A DNA stretch of 44,602 nt from Myxococcota bacterium (GTDB lineage: Bacteria; Myxococcota_A; UBA9042; DTJE01), in the NCBI GenBank assembly GCA_017994695.1, contig JAGOKF010000027.1:1-44602 (forward strand), given 5' to 3'. Made by a program: the position numbers and the translations under genes. The stretch's first letter is position 1; every line of letters starts with the position of its first letter. Below are positions 32,679 to 41,726 of this stretch, piece by piece. Under the pieces are notes generated by a model. The model saw only the letters and a list, made by a program, of their open reading frames with translations, had not been told where the DNA came from and did not search any database.

Positions 32679-34847
32679 ATGATCGGGACGGGGAATTCCG
32701 CGTCGATGGCCGCGGAGGCGGTGGCCCGGGAGACGGGCCTTCCGCCGTGGCAGGTGGCCGCGACGCTGCGGCTGCTGACCGACGGCAACACGGTGCCCTT
32801 CATCGCCCGGTACCGGAAGGAGGCCACCGGGGGCCTGGACGAGGTGCAGATCCGCCGGGTCCAGCAGCGCCACGAGGCGCTGGAGGAACTGGATCGGCGG
32901 CGACGGGCCATCCTTCAATCCATCGAGGGCCAGGGCCTCCTGTCCGACGACCTCCGTGACCGGATCCTGGCCTGCACGTCCCGTGTGGCTCTGGAGGACC
33001 TCTACCTGCCCTTCCGACCCCGGCGGCGGACCCGGGCCTCCATGGCCCGGGAGCGGGGTCTGGAACCGCTGGCCCTGCGGATCCTGGCCCAGCCGGCCGG
33101 GGGAGACCCGATCCGGGAGGCCCGGTCCTTCATCGACGCGGCCCGGGAGGTGCCGGATGTCCAGTCGGCTCTGGCCGGGGCCCGGGACATCGTGGCCGAG
33201 GAGGTGTCGCAGCGGGCCGATGTCCGGGGGACCGTCCGGGAGGAGTACCTCTCCCGGGGGATCCTGTGCAGCGAAGCCGTTCCCTCGAAGACCCGGGAAC
33301 CCACCCGGTACGAGTCCCTCTACGACACCCGGCAGCCCCTGGCCCGGGTGGCCTCCCACCGGTACCTGGCGATGCGCCGGGGGGAGCGGGAGGGGGTGAT
33401 CCGGGTCCGGATCGAGGTGGACGAGACCAGGCTGCTCCAACGGGTCCGGGGGATCGTCGGGGCGATGCCCCGGTCGCCCTGGTACGGGGAACTGGCGGCG
33501 GCGGTGGAGGACGGCTTCCGGCGGCTGCTGGCCCCCTCCATCGAGAACGAGGTCCACCGGGAGGTCACCGAGCGGGCGGAACGGGAGGCGGTGGAGGTCT
33601 TCGCGGCGAACCTCCGGGAACTGCTGCTGGCGCCTCCCCTGGGGGCCCGGCCGGTGATCGGGGTGGATCCGGGGATCCGGACCGGTTGCAAGGTGGCGGC
33701 GGTGGACGGGACCGGGCGGCTGCTGGGCCACGGGGTCCTGTATCCCTACACCGGAGGGGAGGACCGGGCCCGGGCGGACTTCCTGGAGATGGTCCGGCGG
33801 CATCGTCCGGCGGCCGTCGCGGTGGGCAACGGAACCGCCGGCCGGGAGACCGAGGCGTTCCTCCGCGAGGTCCTTCAGGCCGGGGGCATCCGGGACGTGC
33901 CGGTGGTGGCGGTCTCCGAGGCCGGGGCCAGCGTCTACAGCGCGTCGGACGCCGCCCGGGAGGAGTTTCCGGATCTGGACCTGACCGTGCGGGGGGCGAT
34001 CCACATCGCCCGGCGGCTCCAGGACCCCCTGGCCGAACTGGTGAAGGTGGACCCGAGGGCGATCGGGGTGGGCCAGTACCAGCACGACGTGGACGAGGCC
34101 CTGCTGAAGCGCCGCCTGGACGAGGTGGTGGAGTCCTGCGTGAACCGGGTCGGGGTGGACGTGAACACCGCCAGCGCCAGCCTGCTGTCCTACGTCGCGG
34201 GGATCGGACCGGCCCTGGCCCGGAACATCGTGATGACCCGGGATCGCCAGGGCCCGTTCCGGTCCCGGCGACAGCTGGCCGAGGTGCCCCGCCTGGGTCC
34301 CCGGGCCTTCGAGCAGGCGGCGGGATTCCTCCGGATCCGCGGAGGCGACCACCCCCTGGACGCCACGGCGGTGCACCCCGAGCGCTATCCCCTGGTGGAA
34401 CGGATGGCCCGGGACCTGGGAATCCCCTTGTCGTCCCTGGCGGGGAATGCCGGGGCGGCGGACCGGATCGACCCGGGGCGCTATGCCGGCCCGGACGTCG
34501 GGGAGCCGACCCTCCGGGACATCCTGGAGGAACTGAAACGACCCGGCCGGGACCCCCGGGAGACCTTCGAGCCCTTCCGCTTCCGGGAGGACGTCCGGAG
34601 ACTGGAGGACCTGGAACCGGGCATGGTCCTCCCGGGCGTGGTGACCAACGTGACGGCCTTCGGGGCCTTCGTGGACATCGGGGTGCACCAGGATGGGCTG
34701 ATCCATGTCTCCGAGATGGCGGATCGCTTCGTCCGGGACCCGGGGGAGGCGGTCCGGACGGGCCAGCAGGTGCTGGTGCGGGTGCTGCACGTGGACGTCC
34801 CCAGGAGGCGGATCTCCCTGAGCCGGAAAGGCCTGGAGAGGGCCTGA
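32679..34847 (+). CDS. tex: Tex, RNA-binding transcription accessory protein
   Basis: A 722-residue Tex protein. Ordered parts are the N-terminal helical domain (VPFIARYRKEATGGLDEVQI), a YqgF/RNase-H-like fold (VIGVDPGIRTGCKVAAVDG), tandem helix-hairpin-helix (VAGIGPALARNIVMTRDRQG) and a C-terminal S1 domain (GVVTNVTAFGAFVDIGVHQD, ISLSRKGLERA). Tex contacts nucleic acid and RNA polymerase and affects transcription and stress responses; the precise role varies between bacteria. Length is close to the usual 720-780. A second ATG at 32706 is possible. It is the last gene before a new promoter at 34905. Confidence 0.96.
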   Translation: MIGTGNSASMAAEAVARETGLPPWQVAATLRLLTDGNTVPFIARYRKEATGGLDEVQIRRVQQRHEALEELDRRRRAILQSIEGQGLLSDDLRDRILACTSRVALEDLYLPFRPRRRTRASMARERGLEPLALRILAQPAGGDPIREARSFIDAAREVPDVQSALAGARDIVAEEVSQRADVRGTVREEYLSRGILCSEAVPSKTREPTRYESLYDTRQPLARVASHRYLAMRRGEREGVIRVRIEVDETRLLQRVRGIVGAMPRSPWYGELAAAVEDGFRRLLAPSIENEVHREVTERAEREAVEVFAANLRELLLAPPLGARPVIGVDPGIRTGCKVAAVDGTGRLLGHGVLYPYTGGEDRARADFLEMVRRHRPAAVAVGNGTAGRETEAFLREVLQAGGIRDVPVVAVSEAGASVYSASDAAREEFPDLDLTVRGAIHIARRLQDPLAELVKVDPRAIGVGQYQHDVDEALLKRRLDEVVESCVNRVGVDVNTASASLLSYVAGIGPALARNIVMTRDRQGPFRSRRQLAEVPRLGPRAFEQAAGFLRIRGGDHPLDATAVHPERYPLVERMARDLGIPLSSLAGNAGAADRIDPGRYAGPDVGEPTLRDILEELKRPGRDPRETFEPFRFREDVRRLEDLEPGMVLPGVVTNVTAFGAFVDIGVHQDGLIHVSEMADRFVRDPGEAVRTGQQVLVRVLHVDVPRRRISLSRKGLERA

Positions 34848-34904
34848 TCCCCCCAGGTGCCGGGAACCGGTCCGGATCCCGTCGCGGATCGCGGCGGGCT
34901 CTTC

Positions 34905-34910
34905 TATACT
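34905..34910 (+). promoter_or_regulatory. -10 box of the hydrolase lipoprotein gene
   Basis: TATACT at 34905-34910 lies 32 bases before the ATG at 34943. No recognisable -35 is seen. Confidence 0.35.
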
Positions 34911-34942
34911 GCCGCCGGGCCGGGACGGACCGGAGGACCAGG

Positions 34943-36367
34943 ATGCGACGGATCGGGAAGGGATTCGGGAGAGCGCCGTGGTGGGTCGCGGGCCTGCTGC
35001 TGTGGGGTTGCGGGACGGGCGGGGACCCGGCGGGCGGGGATCCGGGGGCGGCCGATGGCGGGACGGACGTCCTGGAGGACCTCCAGGGGGATCCCGGGGA
35101 GGAAGCGGATGCTCCCGGCGGGTCCGAGACCCTGGAAGACCCCGGACGGGACGAGGCGCCCGAGGCCGGGGACCCGGACTCGGGGATCCCGGACGCGCCG
35201 CCGGACGCCTCCGATCCGGGACCGGAACTGCCTCCACCGGAGCCCTCCTGCCACGGGGAGATCTGCGCCGCCGACGCCGATCATGCCCCCGATCCGGGGG
35301 AGTTCGGCCCCTTCCCGGTGGGGGTCCGGCGCTACGTCTTCGTCGATCCCGGCAACCCCAATCCCGACGGGTCGCCGCGGGTGCTGAAGACCGAAATCTG
35401 GTATCCCGCCACCGAGGCCGTTCGGGGCCAGCCGGGCTATGCCTACGACATCAAGGCCGACGCCACCGACGCCGTCCGGGAGAAGTACCGGGACGTGGAC
35501 CTGGGGGTCTATCCGACCGAGGCGATCTGGGAGGCGCCGGTCCGGGTGGGCAATCGGCCCTGGCCCCTGGTCCTCTTCAGCCACGGGGCCTTCGGCATCC
35601 GCTACCAGACGGTCTTCCTGACGGTCGTGCTGGCCTCCCACGGCTACGTGGTGGTGTCCCCGGACCACCAGGATAACACGCTCTACGAGATCCTGATGGC
35701 GGGATGGGACCCGGCGACCCTGGTCGAGTCGGCCCTCCGCCGGCCCAACGACCTGCTGTTCCTGATGGACGAGATGGCCCGGAAGGCCGCGGATCCGGCG
35801 GACCCGTTCTACGGCCGGGTGGACCCGGAGACGGTGGGGGTGACCGGGCACTCCTTCGGGGGGCTGACCGCCTACGTGATCGCCGGGGACCCCCGGGTGA
35901 AGGCCCTGGTGCCGATGGCCCCCGAGGGGTCGATGGTGGACATCCTGGCCCCGGAATGGGGATCGCCGCCGATGGCGGAGCTGAGCATCCCGACCATGAT
36001 GATGGGAGGGATGATGGACCGGACGCTGGACTACGGGACCTCCCAATGGAATCCCTGGAACGAGCAGCGCCCCCCCAAGTGGTTCCTGTCGGTTCGCCGG
36101 GGGGGCCACTACACGTTCACGGACATCTGCCGGATGAACCTGGAGGGGGTCAAGGACCTGTGGTCCGACGCGGGGGACGCCTTGAAGGACGGCTGCGACC
36201 CGGTGAACAACTGGGCCTGGCCCGAGGCCCAGAAGGCCGTCAACCAGTACGCCATCTCCTTCCTGAACCGCTTCCTCCGGGGCAGCGAGGAATCGGCCCG
36301 GTACATGACCGCCGAGGCCGGCGCGATCTACGGCGACGAGATCACCTTCCACGCCGTGCCCGAGTGA
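34943..36367 (+). CDS. alpha/beta-hydrolase lipoprotein (PAF-acetylhydrolase/dienelactone-hydrolase-like)
   Basis: A 474-residue lipoprotein. The signal peptide ends in LLLWGC (C23). A disordered Asp/Pro/Gly-rich spacer covers about 24-115, typical of surface lipoproteins in Myxococcota-like bacteria. The hydrolase domain has FSHGAFG as oxyanion region and GHSFGG with nucleophile S304. A later GGHYTF supplies the likely catalytic His, and an Asp lies in the MMDRTLD region. The substrate is an ester or thioester, unknown. GGAGG lies just before the ATG; the frame extends far upstream across tex only because of high GC. It ends before a symmetric hairpin shared with the convergent LuxC gene. 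Confidence 0.88.
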   Translation: MRRIGKGFGRAPWWVAGLLLWGCGTGGDPAGGDPGAADGGTDVLEDLQGDPGEEADAPGGSETLEDPGRDEAPEAGDPDSGIPDAPPDASDPGPELPPPEPSCHGEICAADADHAPDPGEFGPFPVGVRRYVFVDPGNPNPDGSPRVLKTEIWYPATEAVRGQPGYAYDIKADATDAVREKYRDVDLGVYPTEAIWEAPVRVGNRPWPLVLFSHGAFGIRYQTVFLTVVLASHGYVVVSPDHQDNTLYEILMAGWDPATLVESALRRPNDLLFLMDEMARKAADPADPFYGRVDPETVGVTGHSFGGLTAYVIAGDPRVKALVPMAPEGSMVDILAPEWGSPPMAELSIPTMMMGGMMDRTLDYGTSQWNPWNEQRPPKWFLSVRRGGHYTFTDICRMNLEGVKDLWSDAGDALKDGCDPVNNWAWPEAQKAVNQYAISFLNRFLRGSEESARYMTAEAGAIYGDEITFHAVPE

Positions 36368-36425
36368 CCCCACCCGTGCCGCGATCCGCATCCGGGGGGA
36401 TGAGGCGGGAAGCCGGCCCCCGGGA

Positions 36426-36449
36426 GGGAACGGCGGTTCTTCCGTTCCC
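36426..36449. terminator. bidirectional terminator-like hairpin
   Basis: GGGAACGG (36426-36433) pairs perfectly with CCGTTCCC (36442-36449) around CGGTTCTT. It lies between two convergent genes and so can serve both. No long T tract follows on either strand. Confidence 0.55.
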
Positions 36450-36461
36450 GGACGGGATTCT

Positions 36462-37667
36462 TCAGGCCGTGGCGCCGAGACGTGGCCGGATCGCCGCCAG
36501 GGCGAGGTGGAGGGGCCGGCCGTTCTCGGGCCATCCCGCCGGGGGGGCCTGGAGGCGCCCGGGGCGGCACAGATAGGGGGCCTGGAAGGGGCCCGGAAGG
36601 ATCTCCCGCAGGCGGGACGGGTTCCCGGTGCAGGCGATCCCCTGGAGATGATCCCGGAGGTCCGGCGCCAGCCGGGTCAGGTCCGATGCATCCCGGCAGA
36701 GGAGGACCTGGAGGATCCGGTGCCCCGGCGAAGGGCGCAGCGGAGGGACTCCCGGAGGGAGGACCGCCACCGCCGGAACGAGCCCTCCCGGCGGGGTCCA
36801 GAACGATCCCCCCGCCTGCCCGGCCAGGTCCCTCAGGGCCTCGACCTGCATCCGCAGGAAGCCCCGGGTTTCCAGGTCCCGGGGCGCGACGGGCCACCGG
36901 AGGGCCGCCCGAAACAGGGAGTCCCGGAGGTCCCGGAGGAAGAGGTCGGTTTCGGGCCCGGGTTCCAGCAGCAGCAGGGTCGGGGAGAGGCAACCCCCCT
37001 GGTCGTAGAGGCAGACGTCCCGGGCCACGGCATCCGCCAGCCGCCGCCGGTTCCGGGGGGATTCCAGGGAGGTCCTGTCCAGCAGGACCAGGGATTCCCG
37101 GTGTCCTCCGCCCAGCAGCGGCCGATCGCCCCGGAGGTCCGCCAGGGCCCGGAGGGTGTCGTCGGTCCCGTAGGCCAGGACCACCGGAGCCTCCCGGACC
37201 TCCCGGTCCAGGCGGGGATCCCCGGACCGGAGGGGGACGATGCCGACCGAGGGGACCAGTTCCGGGGCCTCCCGGGCCACCAGGGACATTAGCAGGCGGG
37301 CGAAGAGGGGCTCCCGGGCCGAGGGGCGGATCCGGACCGCGAACCGGGCGGCCAGGGCCGGGAAGAGGACCCCGGTGGCCAGGGCGGGGATGGGGCCAGC
37401 CAGGATCGCCAGCAGGACCCGGTCGCCGCCCGTGGGACCCGGGGGCCGGGCCTGGCGGACCAGGCGGCGGCAGGCCTCCCGGTTGTAGGGGCGGAAGGCC
37501 CGGCGGAGGGCCTCGTCCAGGTGGGATCCGGGGAAGCCGGTGGACCGCTCCAGGCGGGTCCGGTCGGCCGGGGCGATCCACCGGAGATCCTGGCCGGCCC
37601 GGGCCAGGCGGGCCAGGGAACCGGCCAGGGCGTCGTCCTCCAGGGCCGGGGGCCGGAGGTGCTTCAT
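36462..37667 (-). CDS. luxC-like: LuxC-like acyl-CoA/acyl-protein reductase
   Basis: A 401-residue member of the LuxC family (aldehyde-dehydrogenase fold), which reduces an activated acyl group to an aldehyde with NADPH. The catalytic Cys is C226 in DQGGCLSP. Supporting motifs are VVLAYGTDDTLRAL (nucleotide-binding region), GGGHRESLVLLDRTS with H189, and EILPGPFQAPYLCRPGRLQ near the end. It is shorter than luminous-bacterial LuxC (about 480). The ATG overlaps the stop of the LuxE-like gene (ATGA). No luciferase genes are present, so it feeds another route; the aminotransferase at the head of the operon is the likely aldehyde consumer. Confidence 0.85.
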   Translation of the reverse strand: MKHLRPPALEDDALAGSLARLARAGQDLRWIAPADRTRLERSTGFPGSHLDEALRRAFRPYNREACRRLVRQARPPGPTGGDRVLLAILAGPIPALATGVLFPALAARFAVRIRPSAREPLFARLLMSLVAREAPELVPSVGIVPLRSGDPRLDREVREAPVVLAYGTDDTLRALADLRGDRPLLGGGHRESLVLLDRTSLESPRNRRRLADAVARDVCLYDQGGCLSPTLLLLEPGPETDLFLRDLRDSLFRAALRWPVAPRDLETRGFLRMQVEALRDLAGQAGGSFWTPPGGLVPAVAVLPPGVPPLRPSPGHRILQVLLCRDASDLTRLAPDLRDHLQGIACTGNPSRLREILPGPFQAPYLCRPGRLQAPPAGWPENGRPLHLALAAIRPRLGATA

Positions 37668-38740
37668 GGTTCCCTCTCCGGGGCGATGCCGGGCGACGGG
37701 GAGGCGGCCTTGGCGGCCTCCAGGGAGCATCCCCGGGGCAGGCTCCCCGGGACGCGCCAGACCTCCCCGAAACCGTCCCGGACTCGCCGGGCCAGGTCCC
37801 CGGTCAGCACCGCCACGGCCGTGTGGAGGTTCGCCAGGTCGAGGTGCAGCAGCAGCCCCTGCCGGCCCTCCGGTACCGATCGCAGGGAGACGGGGTGCAC
37901 GACCCGGGTCCGCAGCCAGGGGACCGGCACGAAGCGCCGGGGTCCCGGGACGACCCGGGGCGAGTCATAGGCCTGGCTCATCAGTTCCGTCATGCCGTAT
38001 TCCTCGACCACGTCGTCGGGAGGGATGGCCAGCAGGCGCTCCAGGTCCCGGCGGAGGGCGGCCCGGTCCACCGATCGGCCGCTGGCCTTGGCCCCGCCGG
38101 TGTGCATCACCCGGCTCCCCGGCGGCAGGGGGACGGCCCGGTTCCCCAGCCCCGAGACCAGGGCCAGCAGGTCCAGCGTGGTGGCCAGCAGGCAGAGAGG
38201 CCGCCCGGCCTCCCGGGCCCGGGCGCATGCGCCGCGGAAGGCCTCCAGGTCCAGGCGGTCCCCCTGGCGCACCGGGACCGGCGGGTTCTCAGCGAAGGCC
38301 TCGACGACGAAGTCGATCATCCGGGAGAGGGAGGAATGGGGCCGGACCGATCCCTCGGGGACCAGCCGGACGAAGAAGCCCGGCCTGGGATCGTAGAGGA
38401 CGAACCGCCGGAACCCTCCCAGGACCGAGAGGCGGTAGAGGGAGAGATCCCGGACCAGGTGGCGCCCGGGCCAGCCGGTGGTGGTCCCCGAGGATCGGAA
38501 CTCCGCCTGGGCCTCCGCCGGGTCGAAGCAGGCGATCGCGCGGGTCTTGAAAGCCGACTCCGGGACCGGCCGCACGGCCTCCGGGGACCGGCGGGCCCCG
38601 GGAGGCAGCAGGCCCTGGACCTCCGCGATCGGGATCAGGAGTTCCCGGAACGTCCTGGGGTCCGGGGAGTCGGCCTGCAGGAAGGCCCGCACCCGTGCCT
38701 CGAGGTCCGCCAGGGGGGGGCCGGAGGCCGGGGGGATCAT
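37664..38740 (-). CDS. luxE-like: LuxE-like acyl-protein synthetase
   Basis: A 358-residue ANL-superfamily protein of the LuxE branch, which activates a carboxylic acid with ATP and hands the acyl group to LuxC. The diagnostic EFRSSGTTTG is at 80-89, HTGGAKASGR (213-222) is the second nucleotide motif and EEYGMTEL is at 246-253. C338 in RGCSLE matches the C-terminal Cys region expected to carry the acyl group. The start overlaps the aminotransferase stop (ATGA) with GGAGGCGGG upstream. The carboxylate substrate is unknown. Confidence 0.88.
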   Translation of the reverse strand: MIPPASGPPLADLEARVRAFLQADSPDPRTFRELLIPIAEVQGLLPPGARRSPEAVRPVPESAFKTRAIACFDPAEAQAEFRSSGTTTGWPGRHLVRDLSLYRLSVLGGFRRFVLYDPRPGFFVRLVPEGSVRPHSSLSRMIDFVVEAFAENPPVPVRQGDRLDLEAFRGACARAREAGRPLCLLATTLDLLALVSGLGNRAVPLPPGSRVMHTGGAKASGRSVDRAALRRDLERLLAIPPDDVVEEYGMTELMSQAYDSPRVVPGPRRFVPVPWLRTRVVHPVSLRSVPEGRQGLLLHLDLANLHTAVAVLTGDLARRVRDGFGEVWRVPGSLPRGCSLEAAKAASPSPGIAPEREP

Positions 38741-40038
38741 CGTCCCGCCTCCTCCCGGAGAGCGTCCCCGACCCGCTCCAGGGCCCGGGCGAGGTCCCGG
38801 GGGGGGATCGAGAGGGGCGGCAGCAGCGCCAGCACGTCGGCGTCGGGTCCCTCCAGCGTCAGCATCACGCCCTTGTCCCAGGCCCGTCGCATCACCCGGA
38901 TCCCCAGGTCGCCCGGAGGTCCCCCGCCCGGGGTCTGCAGCCGGATGCCCATCAGGGCGCCGGCCCCCCGGATCTCGGCCACCGCGCCGGTGTCCCGGGC
39001 CCACCGGTTCCCGGCCTCGCGGATGGCCTCCTCGATGGCCGGCACGCGGCCGGGAAGGTTCTCCCGGTCCATCGTCCGCAGCACCGCGATGCCGGCGGCG
39101 CACCCCAGGGGGTTGCCCAGGAAGGTCCAGGTGTGCGGGGCCTCGCCGGTGCAGTCCCGGAGCGCCTCGGCCAGGGAGCCCCGCATCAGGCAGGCCGAGA
39201 GGGGCACGCCGCCGCCCAGGGCCTTCCCCAGGCAGATCCCGTCCGGAACCACGCCCTCGGCCTGGGACCGGAGGAAGGGACCGGTCCGGTGGACCCCGGT
39301 CATCACCTCGTCCACGACCAGGAAGACCCCCGCCTCCCGGCAGATCCCTTCCAGGTCCCGCAGGAATCCCGGGGGGGGAACCCGGATGCCGCCCCGGCCC
39401 TGGATCGGCTCGATCAGCATCACTCCCGGGACCGGGGGAGTCCGGAATAGGCGGCGGACCTCGTCCAGGACCCGGTCGCGGTCGGACCCGTCCTGCCGGG
39501 GGAAGGGGGCCGCCCGGGACCGGCCCCCGAGGATCGCCTGGAAGGGGGCCCGGAAGCGCGGCAGCTGCGTGGCCTCCAGGGCACCCAGGGACAGGCCGTG
39601 GTAGCCCCCCTCGAAGGCCAGGATGCCGGGGCGACCGGACGCCGCCGCGGCGAACTTCAGCGCGGTCTCGACGGCGTCGGAGCCGTTCAGCGAGAGGACG
39701 CCCCGGTAGTCCTGGGCCGGCAGGCGTCCGGACAGCATCCGCAGCAGCCGCTCGGCCACGTCCACCGGGTGGAGGTCCCCCAGGCCGTGGGGGATCCGGG
39801 AGGCCTGGCGCCGGATCGCCGCCATCACCGCCGGGTGCCGGTGGCCCACGGCCGCCACCCCGAAGGCCGACGAGAGGTCCACATACCAGTTGCCGTCGAC
39901 GTCCTTCAGGCGGCAACCCTGGGCCCGGGTCAGCACCCGGCCGCCCAGGGAGGGGTCCCGGATCCCCGGCGGTTCCAGGGTGGCCAGGGATGAACGCAGC
40001 CTTTCGGAGTCGCGGTTCCCCCGCGGGGCCCGGGCCAT
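38737..40038 (-). CDS. class III PLP-dependent aminotransferase
   Basis: A 433-residue fold-type I aminotransferase of the ornithine/GABA/omega-amino-acid group. Seen are GSDAVETALK (119-128), YHGLSLGALE, VVDEVMTGVHRTG with D243 for the pyridine nitrogen, and the PLP lysine K272 in CLGKALGGGVPLSA. Such enzymes move an amino group between an amine and an aldehyde. As first gene of a coupled operon with LuxE and LuxC, it probably turns the aldehyde into a primary amine. The start at 40038 has a perfect AGGAGGT upstream; the frame extends 22 codons further over the promoter. Confidence 0.93.
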   Translation of the reverse strand: MARAPRGNRDSERLRSSLATLEPPGIRDPSLGGRVLTRAQGCRLKDVDGNWYVDLSSAFGVAAVGHRHPAVMAAIRRQASRIPHGLGDLHPVDVAERLLRMLSGRLPAQDYRGVLSLNGSDAVETALKFAAAASGRPGILAFEGGYHGLSLGALEATQLPRFRAPFQAILGGRSRAAPFPRQDGSDRDRVLDEVRRLFRTPPVPGVMLIEPIQGRGGIRVPPPGFLRDLEGICREAGVFLVVDEVMTGVHRTGPFLRSQAEGVVPDGICLGKALGGGVPLSACLMRGSLAEALRDCTGEAPHTWTFLGNPLGCAAGIAVLRTMDRENLPGRVPAIEEAIREAGNRWARDTGAVAEIRGAGALMGIRLQTPGGGPPGDLGIRVMRRAWDKGVMLTLEGPDADVLALLPPLSIPPRDLARALERVGDALREEAGR

Positions 40039-40062
40039 GACGCACCTCCTGTCCCCGGCGGA

Positions 40063-40071
40063 AGCATAGCA
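40063..40071 (-). promoter_or_regulatory. extended -10 promoter of the aminotransferase operon
   Basis: Minus strand TGCTATGCT (plus 40071-40063), 24 bases before the ATG at 40038. No clear -35. On the other strand TAGCAT (40099-40104) may serve the divergent gene at 40137. Confidence 0.45.
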
Positions 40072-40136
40072 CCGCTGGCCCGACCCCGGCGGACCGGGTA
40101 GCATCCGGGAGTCGGCGGGCCGGAGGGCGAGGGACC

Positions 40137-40838
40137 ATGCGGCTGGTCACGGAGGTGATTGACCGGGAGCGGACGGCCCTGGGGGAACTGGTGCTGGAAC
40201 GCTATGTGGCTCCCGACGGCACCGTGGGCCACCAGGTCTCCATCGACGGGGCCTTCCTGATGGCCACCCACGGGTGCGCCAGCGAGCGGTCCCTGGCCTC
40301 GCTGGCCTGGCGGCGACTGGCGCACCGGGAGGGATCGGCGCCAGGCGGGGGGTTGTCCTGCCTGGTCGGGGGGCTTGGGGCGGGGCATACCCTCCGGGCG
40401 GCGTTGGACCTGCCGGGGGTCCGGCGGGTGGTGGTCGTCGAGGTGGGGGCGATGGTCTTCGACTGGAACCGCCGCTTCTTTGCCGAGGCGAACGGCCACG
40501 CGGTGGAGGATCCCCGGGTGGAGACCGTGGTGGGGGACCTCCACGACGTGCTGCCCCGGTTTCCCGGGGCCTTTGACCTGGCGCTGCTGGACGTGGACAA
40601 CGGTCCCGGATGGCTGGCGGCCCCGGGCAACGCCCGCCTCTATCGCCCCGAAGGCCTGCGCCGATGCCGGGAGGCCCTGCGTCCGGGGGGCGTGCTGGCG
40701 GTCTGGAGCCCCCAGCGGAACCCGGTCTTCCTCGAGACCCTGCGACAGGTGTTCCCGGACGTCGAGGAGATCGCCACCACGGCGATCTCCCGGGCGGCGG
40801 GGGAGATCCCGGACGTCGTCTATCTGGCCTCCCGGTGA
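40137..40838 (+). CDS. spermidine-synthase-like methyltransferase-fold protein
   Basis: A 233-residue Rossmann-fold protein of the spermidine/spermine synthase-like group. The nucleotide-binding loop VGGLGAGHTLR (77-87) and the acidic E102 in VVVVEVGAMV are present. LLDVDNGPGW (150-159) takes the place of the catalytic DxxDP segment, so the exact aminopropyl-transfer residues differ. The N-terminal beta domain is short. It may transfer an aminopropyl or methyl group to a small substrate. It is divergent from an operon predicted to make an amine, which makes a polyamine-type acceptor attractive but unproven. It ends 7 bases from the convergent TonB-like gene. Confidence 0.75.
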   Translation: MRLVTEVIDRERTALGELVLERYVAPDGTVGHQVSIDGAFLMATHGCASERSLASLAWRRLAHREGSAPGGGLSCLVGGLGAGHTLRAALDLPGVRRVVVVEVGAMVFDWNRRFFAEANGHAVEDPRVETVVGDLHDVLPRFPGAFDLALLDVDNGPGWLAAPGNARLYRPEGLRRCREALRPGGVLAVWSPQRNPVFLETLRQVFPDVEEIATTAISRAAGEIPDVVYLASR

Positions 40839-40845
40839 CGGGACC

Positions 40846-41715
40846 CTACCGGGCCCCGTCGAGGTCCACGACCATGCCCCGTCGGTTGATGTGGCCCAGG
40901 GTCTCCAGGTCGGGGGCGGGGAGCACCGCCACCCCTCCCTCCCGGGGGACGAACTTCCGCAGCGCCGCGAGGGCCGCGGCATTGAACCGGGGGTCGGGGG
41001 AGGTCTCCAGGATCTCGTACTGGAGGATCTGTCCCGTTTCGTTCATCCGGGTGACCTTGATCCGGACCCGGAGGCGCTTCAGGTCCGCGTCGGACAGGAA
41101 GGGCGGCACCGTGAAGACCTCCCGGATGGCCAGGGACACCTTGCCGGCGTAGAGGTTCCCCGGGCTGGCCTCGGTCCCGGAACCCAGCACGCTGCCGCCG
41201 GGGTTGCCGACGATCCGGTCCAGGGCCGTGGCCCGCTTCCGGGGATCGTCGTCGTCGGGCGCCCCGAGGATGTCCGCCAGGGATCCGGGCTTGCGCCGGT
41301 CCCGCTCGGCCTCCTTCTTCCGGACGTCCATCCGGGGCGTCTCCCGGGGCTGGTCCACGTCCCGTCGGACGTTCACGGCCTCCTCGATCCGCTCGGGCTG
41401 CTCGTACTTGGTCAGTTTCGGCAGGCCCTTGCGGGCGTCGAGCATGCCCAGCCGGGGGATGATCATCGCCTCGATCACTCCCAGGTCCGACCCGGGGGGG
41501 CTGTCGGGCAGGCGCCGGGCCGCCGGGACCGGGGTCTCGGGGCACCGCATCCCGTCGCAGAGCCGCCGGGCCAGCATCCGCTCCGCCAGCCCGTCGTCGG
41601 CTCCCTGGCCCGCGGTGGCCAGCATCCACGCGATCAACCCGTGGACCGCCAGCGTCACCGCCGCTCCGAAGGCCGCCTCCCGCTGCGGCCCCGAGAGGCG
41701 TCGCCAGGACCTCAT
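40846..41715 (-). CDS. TonB-like energy-transducer protein
   Basis: A 289-residue inner-membrane-anchored protein. One transmembrane helix (about 16-34) is followed by a periplasmic domain with a Cys pair (LCDGMRC), a charged Pro/Lys/Glu-rich linker and a C-terminal TonB/TolA-type domain (RLRVRIKVTRMNETGQILQY, DPRFNAAALAALRKFVP). It should transmit proton-motive force from the ExbB/ExbD motor to the outer membrane. ATG 41715 is preferred over 41721 because its spacing from GAGAGG is better. It is the last gene of the motor operon. Confidence 0.82.
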   Translation of the reverse strand: MRSWRRLSGPQREAAFGAAVTLAVHGLIAWMLATAGQGADDGLAERMLARRLCDGMRCPETPVPAARRLPDSPPGSDLGVIEAMIIPRLGMLDARKGLPKLTKYEQPERIEEAVNVRRDVDQPRETPRMDVRKKEAERDRRKPGSLADILGAPDDDDPRKRATALDRIVGNPGGSVLGSGTEASPGNLYAGKVSLAIREVFTVPPFLSDADLKRLRVRIKVTRMNETGQILQYEILETSPDPRFNAAALAALRKFVPREGGVAVLPAPDLETLGHINRRGMVVDLDGAR

Positions 41716-41726
41716 CGCCATTCCTC

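Noticed and set aside
36462-40038. Bioluminescence (lux) operon
   Set aside because: LuxC- and LuxE-like genes are present, but no luciferase luxA/luxB or luxD. The third gene is an aminotransferase.
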